DNA of 53,249 nt, from NCBI GenBank assembly GCA_023461275.1, contig JAEYMI010000042.1, positions 1 through 53,249 of the forward strand. Reading direction: 5' to 3'. The notes below the pieces were generated by a model, which saw only the letters and a program-made list of their open reading frames with translations, made no database searches and was not told the origin of the DNA. The DNA comes from Actinomycetes bacterium. Lineage in GTDB: Bacteria; Actinomycetota; Actinomycetes; Mycobacteriales; Mycobacteriaceae. This document shows, piece by piece, positions 24,858-34,101 of the stretch (positions within the stretch are counted from its first letter, which is position 1; every line of letters begins with the position of its first letter). The translations under genes and the position numbers were made by a program.

Positions 24858-26752
24858 AGCACCCTCACCGCCATCACCAGCGCGACGATGATGGTGGCGC
24901 CGGCGAACATCGACAGCGCATACGACCGAACGTAACCGGTCTGCCATCGACGTATTCGACGAGACAACCCACCGATCGCAGTGGCCAGTCCGGCAGTGCC
25001 ACCGTCGATTCCGTTGTTCTCCACCTCCACCAATCCCCGGGTGAGCTGCTGCCCGGGCCGCATGAGAAGCGCCTCATTGACGGTGTCACCGTAAAGGTCT
25101 GCGCGCGCGGCGCGGGTCAGCGCGGACACCTCCTCGGGAGCCGTGAGTGGCACCGAAGCCGCAGCGTGCTGCCGCCAGGCGATGGCCACACCGATCGCCA
25201 CCACGGCCAGGATCGCCACCGTGATCACCCACGTCGGCACCGGCAGCTCCGCATGATGTTCCCCGACAACCGGTTCCAGCCAGGTCTGCAGGGCATCACC
25301 GTGGGCGAGGAGTAGCCCGGAGAACACCGATCCGATGGCGATCAGGATCATCGGGCCGGTCATCGTCGACGGTGATTCGTGCGGGTGCGCATCGTCGGCC
25401 CATCGGCGAGATCCGAAGAATGTCAACGTCATCACCCGCGTCATGTAGAACGCGGTGATGCCGGCACCGAGCAGTGCCGCGCCGCCGAGCGCGAGCCCTT
25501 TCGCTCCGCCGGCACCGAAGGCGGCTTCGATGATGGGGTCCTTGGAGAAGAATCCGGCGAACGGTGGCACACCGATGATGGCCAGATACCCGGCGCCGAA
25601 CGTCAGGAACGTAATGGGCATGACGGTGCGCAGCCCACCGAAGCGGCGCATATTGGTCTCGTCGTTCATGCCGTGCATCACCGAACCGGCACCCAGGAAC
25701 AGTCCCGCTTTGAAGAAGCCGTGGGTGATCAGGTGCATGATCGCGAAAGCGTAACCGGCAGGACCTAATCCGGCGGCGAGCACCATGTAACCGATCTGGC
25801 TCATGGTCGACGCCGCGAGGGCCTTCTTGATGTCGTCCTTCGCGCAGCCGATGATCGCACCGAACAGCAGGGTGACCGCGCCGACGGTGACCACCCCGAT
25901 CTGCGCGATGGGTGCGGCGTCGAAGATGGCGTTGGAGCGCGCGATCAGATAGACGCCCGCAGTCACCATGGTGGCGGCGTGGATGAGTGCCGAGACCGGT
26001 GTGGGGCCCTCCATGGCGTCACCGAGCCACGACTGCAACGGCACCTGCGCGGACTTACCGCATGCGGCCAGCAGCAGCATGAAACCCATGGCGGTGGTGA
26101 CGGTTTCGCCGGCCCCATCGACCGCACCGAACACCTGCGTGAACGACACCGATCCGAAGGTGGCGAACATCAGCATCAGCGCGATCGCGAGCCCGATGTC
26201 GCCGACCCGGTTGACCACGAAGGCCTTCTTCGCCGCGGTTGCCGCCGACGGTCGGTCCTGCCAGAAACCGATCAGCAGATACGACGCCAACCCGACGCCC
26301 TCCCAGCCCAGGTAGAGGCCGAGGTAGCTGTCGGCGAGGACCAGCACCAGCATCGCGGCGAGAAACAGGTTGAGGTAGGCGAAGAATCGGCGACGATCCG
26401 GGTCGTCGGACATGTAGCCGATCGAATAGATGTGGATCAACGATCCGACGCCGGTGATCAGCAGCACGAAACACATTGACAGCTGGTCGAGTTGGAGTCC
26501 GAAACCGACGTCGAGCCCGCCCACCGACAGCCACTGGAACAGCGTGCCGTGCAGCAGCCGCTCACCGGCGGGCCGTGCGAGCATCGAGAAGAACTCGGCA
26601 GCGCCGATCCCGAACGACGCCAACGCCAGCGCAGACGCGAGCAGGTGACCCCAGGGGTCTGTGCGCCGCCCGCCGAGCAGCAGCACCGCCGCTCCGATCA
26701 GTGGTAGCGCCGGAATCCAGAACGCCAATGTTGTTGCCGTATCGGCATTCAT
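24854..26752 (-). CDS. nuoL: NADH-quinone oxidoreductase subunit L
   Basis: The distal proton-channel subunit of complex I, 632 residues, with 14-16 membrane segments plus the C-terminal lateral helix that clamps the membrane arm. Motifs include YLGWEGVGLASYLLIGFW, KSAQVPLQSWLGDAMEGPTPVSALIHAATMVTAGVYL, GCAKDDIKKALAASTMSQIGYM and HLITHGFFKAGLFLGAGSVMH. Its start lies 21 bp after the nuoK stop, one of the few gaps in this operon. Confidence 0.97.
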   Translation of the reverse strand: MNADTATTLAFWIPALPLIGAAVLLLGGRRTDPWGHLLASALALASFGIGAAEFFSMLARPAGERLLHGTLFQWLSVGGLDVGFGLQLDQLSMCFVLLITGVGSLIHIYSIGYMSDDPDRRRFFAYLNLFLAAMLVLVLADSYLGLYLGWEGVGLASYLLIGFWQDRPSAATAAKKAFVVNRVGDIGLAIALMLMFATFGSVSFTQVFGAVDGAGETVTTAMGFMLLLAACGKSAQVPLQSWLGDAMEGPTPVSALIHAATMVTAGVYLIARSNAIFDAAPIAQIGVVTVGAVTLLFGAIIGCAKDDIKKALAASTMSQIGYMVLAAGLGPAGYAFAIMHLITHGFFKAGLFLGAGSVMHGMNDETNMRRFGGLRTVMPITFLTFGAGYLAIIGVPPFAGFFSKDPIIEAAFGAGGAKGLALGGAALLGAGITAFYMTRVMTLTFFGSRRWADDAHPHESPSTMTGPMILIAIGSVFSGLLLAHGDALQTWLEPVVGEHHAELPVPTWVITVAILAVVAIGVAIAWRQHAAASVPLTAPEEVSALTRAARADLYGDTVNEALLMRPGQQLTRGLVEVENNGIDGGTAGLATAIGGLSRRIRRWQTGYVRSYALSMFAGATIIVALVMAVRVL

Positions 26753-26773
26753 CGCCCCACCTCGAGCCTCTCG

Positions 26774-27073
26774 CTATCGTCTCAGCAGGTCCACGTCGTC
26801 GACCGAGGCCGACCGGCGGGCACGGAAGATGGTCATGATGATCGCGAGACCGATCACCACTTCGGCGGCAGCGACCACCATGGTGAAGAAGGCGATCACC
26901 TGACCGTCGAGGCTGCTCTGCAGACGTGCGAAGGTCACGAACGCCAGGTTCGCGGCGTTGAGCATCAGCTCGACGCTCATGAACACCACAATGGCGTTGC
27001 GCCGCAACAGCACTCCGGCCGCACCGATGGTGAACAGCAGCACCGCGAGATAGAGATAGTTCGCCGGGTTCAT
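26774..27073 (-). CDS. nuoK: NADH-quinone oxidoreductase subunit K
   Basis: A small subunit of 99 residues with three membrane helices. Conserved glutamates are in FMSVELMLNAANLAFV (about residue 35) and VAAAEVVIGLAIIM (about residue 71), part of the central proton path. Its ATG overlaps the nuoJ stop (ATGA). Confidence 0.96.
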   Translation of the reverse strand: MNPANYLYLAVLLFTIGAAGVLLRRNAIVVFMSVELMLNAANLAFVTFARLQSSLDGQVIAFFTMVVAAAEVVIGLAIIMTIFRARRSASVDDVDLLRR

Positions 27074-27876
27074 CGTTGATCACCGCGGCCATCGTCGTCG
27101 AGTCGGCGGCCGGTGGCACCCGACCGTGCGATCAGCGTGGCGTTCACCGACAACTCCGACTCCGAACCGTCGGGCAGCAGGGCCGGGATGTCGACGGCGT
27201 TGTGCCGGGCGAACACGCCGGGACTCGGCAGCGGCGTCATGTCCACGCCGTCGCGGAATCGGCGCTGCGACATCTCCCGCTGGGACATCCCCGCGCCCAA
27301 CGACTCTCGATGTGCCAGCACCATGGCTCCGAGGGTGGCGGTGATCAGCAGCGCACCGGTCAACTCGAACGCCCAGAGGTAGCGGGCGAAGATGAGCTCG
27401 GCGATCGCCACAATCGTTTCGTTGCCGCCGTCGGGAATCGTCGTCGACGATGCCCCGGTCACCGCAGGACCACCGACGCCGGCCACCGCGAACGACGCAT
27501 TCGCGATCGCCGCGATCAGCAGCACACCGAAACCCAACCCGAGTCCGATGGCCGTGAACCGTTGGCCGCGTATCGTTTCGGTTAGCGAATCCGACGAGTC
27601 GACGCCGATCAGCATGAGGACGAACAGGAACAACATCATCACCGCACCGGTGTAGACCACCACCTGCACCACACCCAGGAACAGGGCGCCCTGCGCCACG
27701 TAGAAGACCGCGAGGATGATCATCGTCATCGCCAGGAACAGCGCGGAGTAGACCGCTTTCGTGGCGCAGACGACGCCGAGCGCACCCAGGACCGCGACCA
27801 CGCCGAGCACCCAGAACTGAACCGCCTCACCGGTGGAGGTGCGCGTCGCCTCGGCGAGCAGCAGCGTGGTCATCAC
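27070..27876 (-). CDS. nuoJ: NADH-quinone oxidoreductase subunit J
   Basis: A membrane subunit of 268 residues with five helices (for example VFYVAQGALFLGVVQVVVYTGAVMMLFLFVLML with the pi-bulge region). The C-terminal hydrophilic tail of about 80 residues (GMSQREMSQRRFRDGVDMTPLPSPG onward) is typical of actinobacterial NuoJ. The start is GTG at 27876 or ATG at 27873, overlapping the nuoI stop. Confidence 0.95.
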   Translation of the reverse strand: MMTTLLLAEATRTSTGEAVQFWVLGVVAVLGALGVVCATKAVYSALFLAMTMIILAVFYVAQGALFLGVVQVVVYTGAVMMLFLFVLMLIGVDSSDSLTETIRGQRFTAIGLGLGFGVLLIAAIANASFAVAGVGGPAVTGASSTTIPDGGNETIVAIAELIFARYLWAFELTGALLITATLGAMVLAHRESLGAGMSQREMSQRRFRDGVDMTPLPSPGVFARHNAVDIPALLPDGSESELSVNATLIARSGATGRRLDDDGRGDQR

Positions 27877-28412
27877 GGGACCTCGGTCTTGCCGACGACC
27901 CGCCCGTCCGGGGTGACTTCGCCGCGGTAGTAGTTCTCTTCGACGGCGTCGGGCGCCATCGGATGCGGCGGCGCGGTCATGTCGGATGCCAGCGGCGCGA
28001 GCAGCTGGTCCTTCTCGTAGATGAGGTCGGCCCGATTGTCATCGGCGAGTTCGTACTCGTTGGTCATCGTCAACGCCCGGGTCGGGCACGCCTCGATGCA
28101 CAATCCACAGCCGATGCACCTCAGGTAGTTGATCTGATACACCCGCCCGTAGCGTTCACCGGGCGAATACCGTTCCTCGGCAGTGTTATCGGCGCCTTCG
28201 ACGTAGATGGCGTCGGCCGGGCAGGCCCAGGCGCACAGTTCGCAACCGATGCACTTCTCCAACCCGTCGGGGTGCCGGTTGAGCTGGTGCCGTCCGTGAT
28301 AGCGGGCCGCAGTCGGACGTTTCTCCTCGGGATACGACTCGGTGATCGTTGGCTGGAACATTCCCTCGAAGGTGACGCGTAAACCGTTGACCGGCTTGAG
28401 GAAGTCAGGCAT
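27873..28412 (-). CDS. nuoI: NADH-quinone oxidoreductase subunit I
   Basis: A peripheral-arm ferredoxin-like subunit of 179 residues carrying clusters N6a and N6b. The two motifs are CIGCELCAWACPADAIYV and CIGCGLCIEACPTRALTM, each CxxCxxCxxxCP. The N-terminal GLRVTFEGMF would lie along the membrane. Its start overlaps the nuoH end by 8 bp. Confidence 0.97.
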   Translation of the reverse strand: MPDFLKPVNGLRVTFEGMFQPTITESYPEEKRPTAARYHGRHQLNRHPDGLEKCIGCELCAWACPADAIYVEGADNTAEERYSPGERYGRVYQINYLRCIGCGLCIEACPTRALTMTNEYELADDNRADLIYEKDQLLAPLASDMTAPPHPMAPDAVEENYYRGEVTPDGRVVGKTEVP

Positions 28413-29694
28413 CGGAGGTCTCCTTCTCGGGAGCGGCGCCGGTCGAGATGCGCTGTCCGGGTAGTGGTGGCACCGGGAATCCGCCTGCCATCGGGTCGAA
28501 TTCGGCTGGCGGCGCGGGTGCGCCGTCGGACTCGGGTAGCCGCATCGATCGCCAGATGGCGTAGGCCAGACCCGCGGTCACCAGCAGTCCGGCGCCGGCA
28601 CTGACCCAATTCCGGGCCACCTCGTTATCCGCGCCGCTCAACGCCACTCGAATGACCGCCACCACCATCACCCACGTCAGCGAGATCGGAATGAGGACCT
28701 GCCAACCGAGTTTCATGAACTGGTCGTAGCGCAGACGGGGGAGGCTGGTGCGCAACCAGATGAACACGAACATGAACACCCACACCTTGAGTGTGAACCA
28801 GAGCACCGGCCACCAGCCGGAATTCGCCCAGTGCCCCAAGCTGATCGGCCACGGCGCCTGCCAGCCACCGAGGAACATGGTGGTCGCCAGTGCGGAGACG
28901 GTGACCATGTTGATGTACTCCGCCAGCATGAACATCGCGAACTTCAACGACGAATACTCGGTGTGGAAGCCGCCGACCAGCTCACCTTCAGCCTCCGGCA
29001 AATCGAAAGGGGCGCGGTTGGTTTCGCCGACCATCGAGATCGTGTAGATCACGAATGACGGCAGGAGAAGCAGCACGTACCAATGCTGGTGCTGGGCCCC
29101 AACAATTTCCGACGTAGACATGGTGCCCGAGAGCAGGAAGACCGCGGCGAACGTGAGTCCCATCGCGATCTCGTAGGAGATCACCTGCGCCGTCGAACGA
29201 AGCCCACCCAGCAGTGGATACGTCGACCCCGACGACCAGCCGGCCAGCACGATGCCGTAGACGCCGACCGAAGTGACCGCGAGCACGTAGAGGACCCCCA
29301 CCGAGAGGTCGGTGAGCTGCAACGGAGTTCGGTGCCCGAACACCGACACCATCGGTCCGAGCGGTATCACCGCGAACGCCAGCACGGCCGGCACCACCGC
29401 GATGATCGGGGCCAGCAGATAGACCAGCTTGTCGACGCCGAACGGTGTGATGCCCTCCTTCAGTGCCAGCTTCACGCCGTCGGCCAGGCTCTGCAGCATG
29501 CCGCGAGGGCCGACGCGGTTGGGCCCGACGCGGGTCTGCATGCGGGCCATGATCTTTCGTTCGGCCAGGATCGCGACCAGCGGGTTGGCAACCAGAAAGA
29601 CGAAGACCGCGAGGGCCTTGATCACGATGAGCCACAACGGATCGTGCCCGAAGTCGGCGAGATCGGGGAAGTCGGCAGGCGCTGAACCGGTCAT
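28405..29694 (-). CDS. nuoH: NADH-quinone oxidoreductase subunit H
   Basis: The membrane subunit that shapes the quinone chamber, 429 residues, eight helices. Conserved segments are LAERKIMARMQTRVGPNRVGPRGMLQSLADGVKL, SVGVYGIVLAGWSSGSTYPLLGGLRSTAQVISYEIAMGL and ETNRAPFDLPEAEGELVGGFHTEYSSLKFAMFMLAEY. The C-terminal Pro-rich tail (PESDGAPAPPAEFDPM onward) is an extension seen in actinobacteria. Confidence 0.97.
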   Translation of the reverse strand: MTGSAPADFPDLADFGHDPLWLIVIKALAVFVFLVANPLVAILAERKIMARMQTRVGPNRVGPRGMLQSLADGVKLALKEGITPFGVDKLVYLLAPIIAVVPAVLAFAVIPLGPMVSVFGHRTPLQLTDLSVGVLYVLAVTSVGVYGIVLAGWSSGSTYPLLGGLRSTAQVISYEIAMGLTFAAVFLLSGTMSTSEIVGAQHQHWYVLLLLPSFVIYTISMVGETNRAPFDLPEAEGELVGGFHTEYSSLKFAMFMLAEYINMVTVSALATTMFLGGWQAPWPISLGHWANSGWWPVLWFTLKVWVFMFVFIWLRTSLPRLRYDQFMKLGWQVLIPISLTWVMVVAVIRVALSGADNEVARNWVSAGAGLLVTAGLAYAIWRSMRLPESDGAPAPPAEFDPMAGGFPVPPLPGQRISTGAAPEKETSDA

Positions 29695-32096
29695 TGTTCT
29701 GCCTCCGAGCGGGCAATCGTGACGACGCTGCCCGCGGTCACGCCGAGCATCCGATAGACCTGGGAGCCCGGCGAATTGGTGGGTACCCAGACGACGCGGT
29801 CCGCCATCTCGGTGACCTCGACGGGCAGGGTGATCGCGCCGAGTGACGTCGAGACCCGCACCAGATCGTCGTCGGAAAGTCCGTTCTCAGCCGCGGTATC
29901 TGACGACACTCGGACGACCGGGCGTCGCGCGGTGCCGGCGAGATGCGGTTCACCGTCCTGTAGTTGGCCGAGGTCCAACAGCATTCGCCAGGTCGCGAGT
30001 ATCGCCTCACCTCGGCCGGGTCGGGCCGGCGGTTGCGCTGTTTCGGTCGGCGCAGATGGCCGACGACCTCGCCACGGCCCGATCTCCCTCAGCTGTGTCA
30101 GTACCGACTCCGCTGTGTCACAGTCGATATCGATACCCATCTGCCGGCCGAGGGCCGTCAGTACCCGATGATCGGCAAGCTGATGGTGATCGCTCAATGC
30201 CTGCGCGAAGGACCGCGGCCGACCTTCCCAGTCGACGAAGGTTCCGGACTTTTCGGCCACCGCGGCGACCGGGAACACCACATCGGCCAGCTCGGTGACG
30301 GCGCTGTGCCGCATCTCCAGGCTGATCACGACACCGGCTGCGGCCAGGGCTGCGCGCGCTTCGGCGGGTTCGACGAGATCGTCGGGATCGACGCCACCGA
30401 CCACGACACCGCCGAGTTCCCCGGTCCGTACCGCCCTGAGGATGGCCGCGGTGTCGCGGCCGGCTTGGGTGGGCAGGTCGGCGACGTGCCAGGCGACGGC
30501 GAGATCGGTTCGTGCCGTGGTGTCCTCGACGGGACGGCCACCGGGCAGCAGGGTGGGAGCGGCTCCGACGTCGAGTGCGCCGCGTTCGCCGGCCCGACGC
30601 GGAATCCACGCCAGGCCAGCGCCGGTACGCTCGGCCAGGCGCACCGCTGCCGACAAGGCCCCCGGCACCGTCGCGAGTCGTTCGCCGACAACGATCACCG
30701 ATCCCGGCGTGAGCAGCAGATCCGACGTGGTGACCGCGTTGAGGACCGCCGGCTCGTTCCCGGGCGCGCACGCCAGGAGTTCGGCCGACAGCTTCCGGAC
30801 ACCCGGACTGGCCCATGGTGCAATCGAATACACCCGCTGACCGGCAGTGCGTACGGCTCGGCGCATGCGGAGGAACACCATGGGTGACTCCTCCTCCGGC
30901 TCGAATCCGACCATCAGAACCGCAGGTGCTACCACCAGCTCGTCGTAGGTCATCGAGATGCCCTGTCCGGCGACCGTGGCGCTCAGGAAGTCCATTTCCT
31001 CGGTGCTGTGCGGCCGAGCACGGAAATCGATGTCGTTGGTGTCCAGCACTGTTCGGGCGAACCGACCGTAGGCGTAGGCATCCTCGACGCTCACCCGACC
31101 ACCGGTGAGTACTCCGACCCGGCCCCGCAGCGGTGCCATCAGCGCGGCCGCCGTCGAGAGTGCTTGTGCCCACGGCACTTCCCGGAGTGTGCCGGTGGCG
31201 TCTCGGACCATCGGGGCGGTGATGCGGTCGCCGGCGTTGGTGTAGGTAAACGCCCAGCGACCCTTGTCGCAGTTCCATTCCAGGTTGACGTCGGGATCGT
31301 CGCCGGCCAGGCGCCGCAACACTTTTCCACGCCGATGGTCGGTGCGTTGCGCGCAACCGCTCGCGCAATGCTCACAGGCGCTCGGCGTCGAGACCAGATC
31401 GAAGGGACGGGCCCGGAAACGATAGGCGGTACCGGTCAACGCGCCGACGGGGCAGATCTGCACGGTGTTGCCGGAAAAGTACGATTCGAAGGGTTCGTCG
31501 GCATATGCGCTGACCTGTTGCAGCGCACCACGATCAGCCAGATCGATGAGCGGATCGCCGGCCACCTGCCCGGCGAAGCGTGTGCACCGAGCACACAGCA
31601 CGCACCGTTCCCGATCAAGCAGCACCTCCGACGACAACGCGACCGGCTTGGTGTATGTGCGCTTCTCGCCGGTGAATCGCGACTGAGCGCGACCCGCCGA
31701 CATCGCCTGGTTCTGCAGCGGACACTCGCCGCCCTTGTCGCACACCGGGCAGTCCAGTGGATGGTTGATCAGCAACAGCTCCATCACCCCGCGCTGGGCC
31801 TTCTCGGCCACCTCGGAGCTCTGCTGGGTGCGTACGATCATGCCGTCGGTGACCACGGTGGTGCACGAGGCCAACGGCTTTCGCTGACCTTCCACCTCCA
31901 CGAGGCATTGCCGACAGGCACCGACCGGATCGAGCAGCGGGTGATCGCAGAAGCGGGGGATCTGAATGCCGATGTGCTCCGCGGCGCGGATCACCAGAGT
32001 TCCCTTCGGAACGGTCACCTCCACGTCGTCGATGGTGGCGGTGACCATCGGGATCTCGGCGTCGGTACCGGTCGGCCGATCGCTGACGGCGGTCAT
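29691..32096 (-). CDS. nuoG: NADH-quinone oxidoreductase subunit G
   Basis: The large iron-sulfur subunit, 801 residues. N-terminal [2Fe-2S] ligands are in PRFCDHPLLDPVGACRQCLVEV. The His-ligated N5 cluster is HPLDCPVCDKGGECPLQ, and the N4 cluster is ERCVLCARC together with VQICPVGALT. The extra N7 cluster motif CEHCASGC plus a distant cysteine (LEWNCDKGRW) is present, followed by a molybdopterin-oxidoreductase-like domain without cofactor residues. The ATG at 32096 overlaps the nuoF end. The frame further upstream is nuoF sequence. Confidence 0.97.
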   Translation of the reverse strand: MTAVSDRPTGTDAEIPMVTATIDDVEVTVPKGTLVIRAAEHIGIQIPRFCDHPLLDPVGACRQCLVEVEGQRKPLASCTTVVTDGMIVRTQQSSEVAEKAQRGVMELLLINHPLDCPVCDKGGECPLQNQAMSAGRAQSRFTGEKRTYTKPVALSSEVLLDRERCVLCARCTRFAGQVAGDPLIDLADRGALQQVSAYADEPFESYFSGNTVQICPVGALTGTAYRFRARPFDLVSTPSACEHCASGCAQRTDHRRGKVLRRLAGDDPDVNLEWNCDKGRWAFTYTNAGDRITAPMVRDATGTLREVPWAQALSTAAALMAPLRGRVGVLTGGRVSVEDAYAYGRFARTVLDTNDIDFRARPHSTEEMDFLSATVAGQGISMTYDELVVAPAVLMVGFEPEEESPMVFLRMRRAVRTAGQRVYSIAPWASPGVRKLSAELLACAPGNEPAVLNAVTTSDLLLTPGSVIVVGERLATVPGALSAAVRLAERTGAGLAWIPRRAGERGALDVGAAPTLLPGGRPVEDTTARTDLAVAWHVADLPTQAGRDTAAILRAVRTGELGGVVVGGVDPDDLVEPAEARAALAAAGVVISLEMRHSAVTELADVVFPVAAVAEKSGTFVDWEGRPRSFAQALSDHHQLADHRVLTALGRQMGIDIDCDTAESVLTQLREIGPWRGRRPSAPTETAQPPARPGRGEAILATWRMLLDLGQLQDGEPHLAGTARRPVVRVSSDTAAENGLSDDDLVRVSTSLGAITLPVEVTEMADRVVWVPTNSPGSQVYRMLGVTAGSVVTIARSEAEQ

Positions 32097-33421
32097 CGTG
32101 CATCTCCGGCAGTGAGATCTTCGGCAAAGACGGTCGACGCGCGCGGATCGAGAGGACATCCACCATCGAGGTGCGCGAGGTACTCGTCGCGGAAGTACTT
32201 CAACGACGACACAATAGGACTGCCGGCACCATCACCCAACGCGCAGAACGACTTTCCGAGTATGCTGTTGGTCACGTCGGCCAGCGTGTCGAGATCCTCC
32301 TCGCGACCGGCACCGGATTCCAGTCGCTGGAGGAGTTGCACCAGCCAGTACGTCCCCTCCCGGCACGGTGTGCACTTGCCGCAGGATTCGTGGGCGTAGA
32401 ACTGCGTCCACCGCAGCACCGCACGCACCACGCAGGTGGTCTCGTCGAAGATCTGTAATGCCTTGGTGCCCAACATGGAACCGGCCTCGCCGACGCCCTC
32501 GTAGTCGAGCGGGACGTCGAGGTGATCGGCGGTGAGCATCGGGGTCGACGATCCGCCCGGTGTCCAGAACTTCAGTGAATGCCCTTCTCGGACACCACCT
32601 GCCCGCTCCAGCAGAGTGCGCAGCGTGGTGCCCAGCGGGGCCTCGTACTGGCCGGGCCTGCGGACATGACCGGAGAGCGAGTACAGCGTGAAACCGGGTG
32701 ACTTCTCGGTGCCCATCGCACGGAACCAGTCGACGCCGTTGCGGATGATCGGCGGCACGCTCGCAATGGATTCGACGTTGTTGACCACCGTCGGGCTCGC
32801 GTACAGGCCGGCGACGGCCGGGAACGGTGGCCGTAGTCGTGGCTGCCCACGCCGGCCTTCGAGTGAGTCGAGCAGCGCCGTCTCCTCACCGCAGATGTAG
32901 GCACCGGCGCCGGCGTGGACGACGAGGTCCACATCGACGCCCGAGCCGAGGATGTCGGTGCCCAGGTAGCCTGCGGCATAGGCTTCTTCGGTGGCGGTGC
33001 GCAGGCGTCGGATCACCGAAGCGACCTCGCCGCGTACGTAGATGAATGCCCGCCGCGCCCGGATCGCGTGGGCGGCGATGATGATGCCTTCGATCAGGGC
33101 GTGCGGGGTCGCCAGCAGCAGTGGCATGTCCTTGCAGGTGCCCGGTTCGGACTCGTCGGCGTTGATGACGAGGTAGTGCGGCCGGTCGTCGCCCTGCGGG
33201 ATGAACGACCATTTCAGGCCGACCGGGAAGCCGGCGCCGCCACGGCCCCGCAGTCCGGACGCCTTCACCATCTCGATCAGGTCGTCGGGCGGCGTCCGAA
33301 GGGCGATCCCGAGCGCTTCATACCCGCGATGGCTGCGGTAGGAATCCAGCGTCCACGATTCGGCTTGGTCCCAATATCGGCTCAGCACAGGTGTTTCGGC
33401 GGGTTCTATGGTCGCGGTCAT
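32093..33421 (-). CDS. nuoF: NADH-quinone oxidoreductase subunit F
   Basis: The NADH- and FMN-binding subunit, 442 residues. The NADH/FMN loop is GLRGRGGAGFPVGLKWSF, with the FMN region GAGAYICGEETALLDSLEGRRGQPRLRPPFPA. The N3 [4Fe-4S] ligands are in ESCGKCTPCREG and the later FCALG. It accepts hydride from NADH. The start at 33421 overlaps the nuoE stop (ATGA). Confidence 0.97.
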   Translation of the reverse strand: MTATIEPAETPVLSRYWDQAESWTLDSYRSHRGYEALGIALRTPPDDLIEMVKASGLRGRGGAGFPVGLKWSFIPQGDDRPHYLVINADESEPGTCKDMPLLLATPHALIEGIIIAAHAIRARRAFIYVRGEVASVIRRLRTATEEAYAAGYLGTDILGSGVDVDLVVHAGAGAYICGEETALLDSLEGRRGQPRLRPPFPAVAGLYASPTVVNNVESIASVPPIIRNGVDWFRAMGTEKSPGFTLYSLSGHVRRPGQYEAPLGTTLRTLLERAGGVREGHSLKFWTPGGSSTPMLTADHLDVPLDYEGVGEAGSMLGTKALQIFDETTCVVRAVLRWTQFYAHESCGKCTPCREGTYWLVQLLQRLESGAGREEDLDTLADVTNSILGKSFCALGDGAGSPIVSSLKYFRDEYLAHLDGGCPLDPRASTVFAEDLTAGDAR

Positions 33422-34101
33422 CGCGGACCGTCCTCGGGTAGTCCGGCCATCAGCCGGGCGGTGGTCCGGAACGAGCACACCGAGCCGGTGCCTCGGGCCG
33501 GCGTGGTGGGCACCCCGGCGCGCAGATCCTCCACCAGTTCGATGGTGCGCTGCGGGGTCTGATTGTCGAAGAACTCCCAGTTGACCATCACCACCGGCGC
33601 GAAGTCGCACGCCGCGTTACATTCGATGTGCTCCAGCGTGATTCGGCCGTCGCCGGTGGTGTCACCCGGCACGATGCCGAGATGATCGGCCAGCGCACGA
33701 AGGATCTCGTCACCCCCGAGCACCGCGCACAGTGTGTTGGTGCACACCCCGACGAGGTATTCGCCGGTCTCGGTGCGACGGAACATCGAGTAGAAGGTGG
33801 CCACCGCGGCTACCTCGGCCGCGGTCAACTCCAGTTGTGCCGCACAGAATTCGACGCCGGCGCGAGTGATGTAGCCATCCTCGGACTGTGTCAGATGCAG
33901 CAGCGGAAGCAACGCGGAGCGCGGCTGCGGATAGCGGGCGATGATGGTGGACGCCTCATCCGACAGGCGAGTGGCGACGTCCGGGGGATACGACGACGCG
34001 CCACCGAAGGTGATCGTCGGATGCGGCGTCGGTGGGTGAAACGCGGGCGCCACACCCTGCGGCGGTGCGGTACTCAGATCCAGGAATACCGGGTCACTCA
34101 T
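33418..34101 (-). CDS. nuoE: NADH-quinone oxidoreductase subunit E
   Basis: A thioredoxin-like [2Fe-2S] subunit of 227 residues. Cluster N1a ligands are in CTNTLC and CNAACDFAPVVMVN. The N-terminal helical bundle has SALLPLLHLTQSEDGYIT. The ATG at 34101 overlaps the nuoD stop; the reading frame is open to 34569, but that part is antisense to nuoD. Confidence 0.96.
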   Translation of the reverse strand: MSDPVFLDLSTAPPQGVAPAFHPPTPHPTITFGGASSYPPDVATRLSDEASTIIARYPQPRSALLPLLHLTQSEDGYITRAGVEFCAAQLELTAAEVAAVATFYSMFRRTETGEYLVGVCTNTLCAVLGGDEILRALADHLGIVPGDTTGDGRITLEHIECNAACDFAPVVMVNWEFFDNQTPQRTIELVEDLRAGVPTTPARGTGSVCSFRTTARLMAGLPEDGPR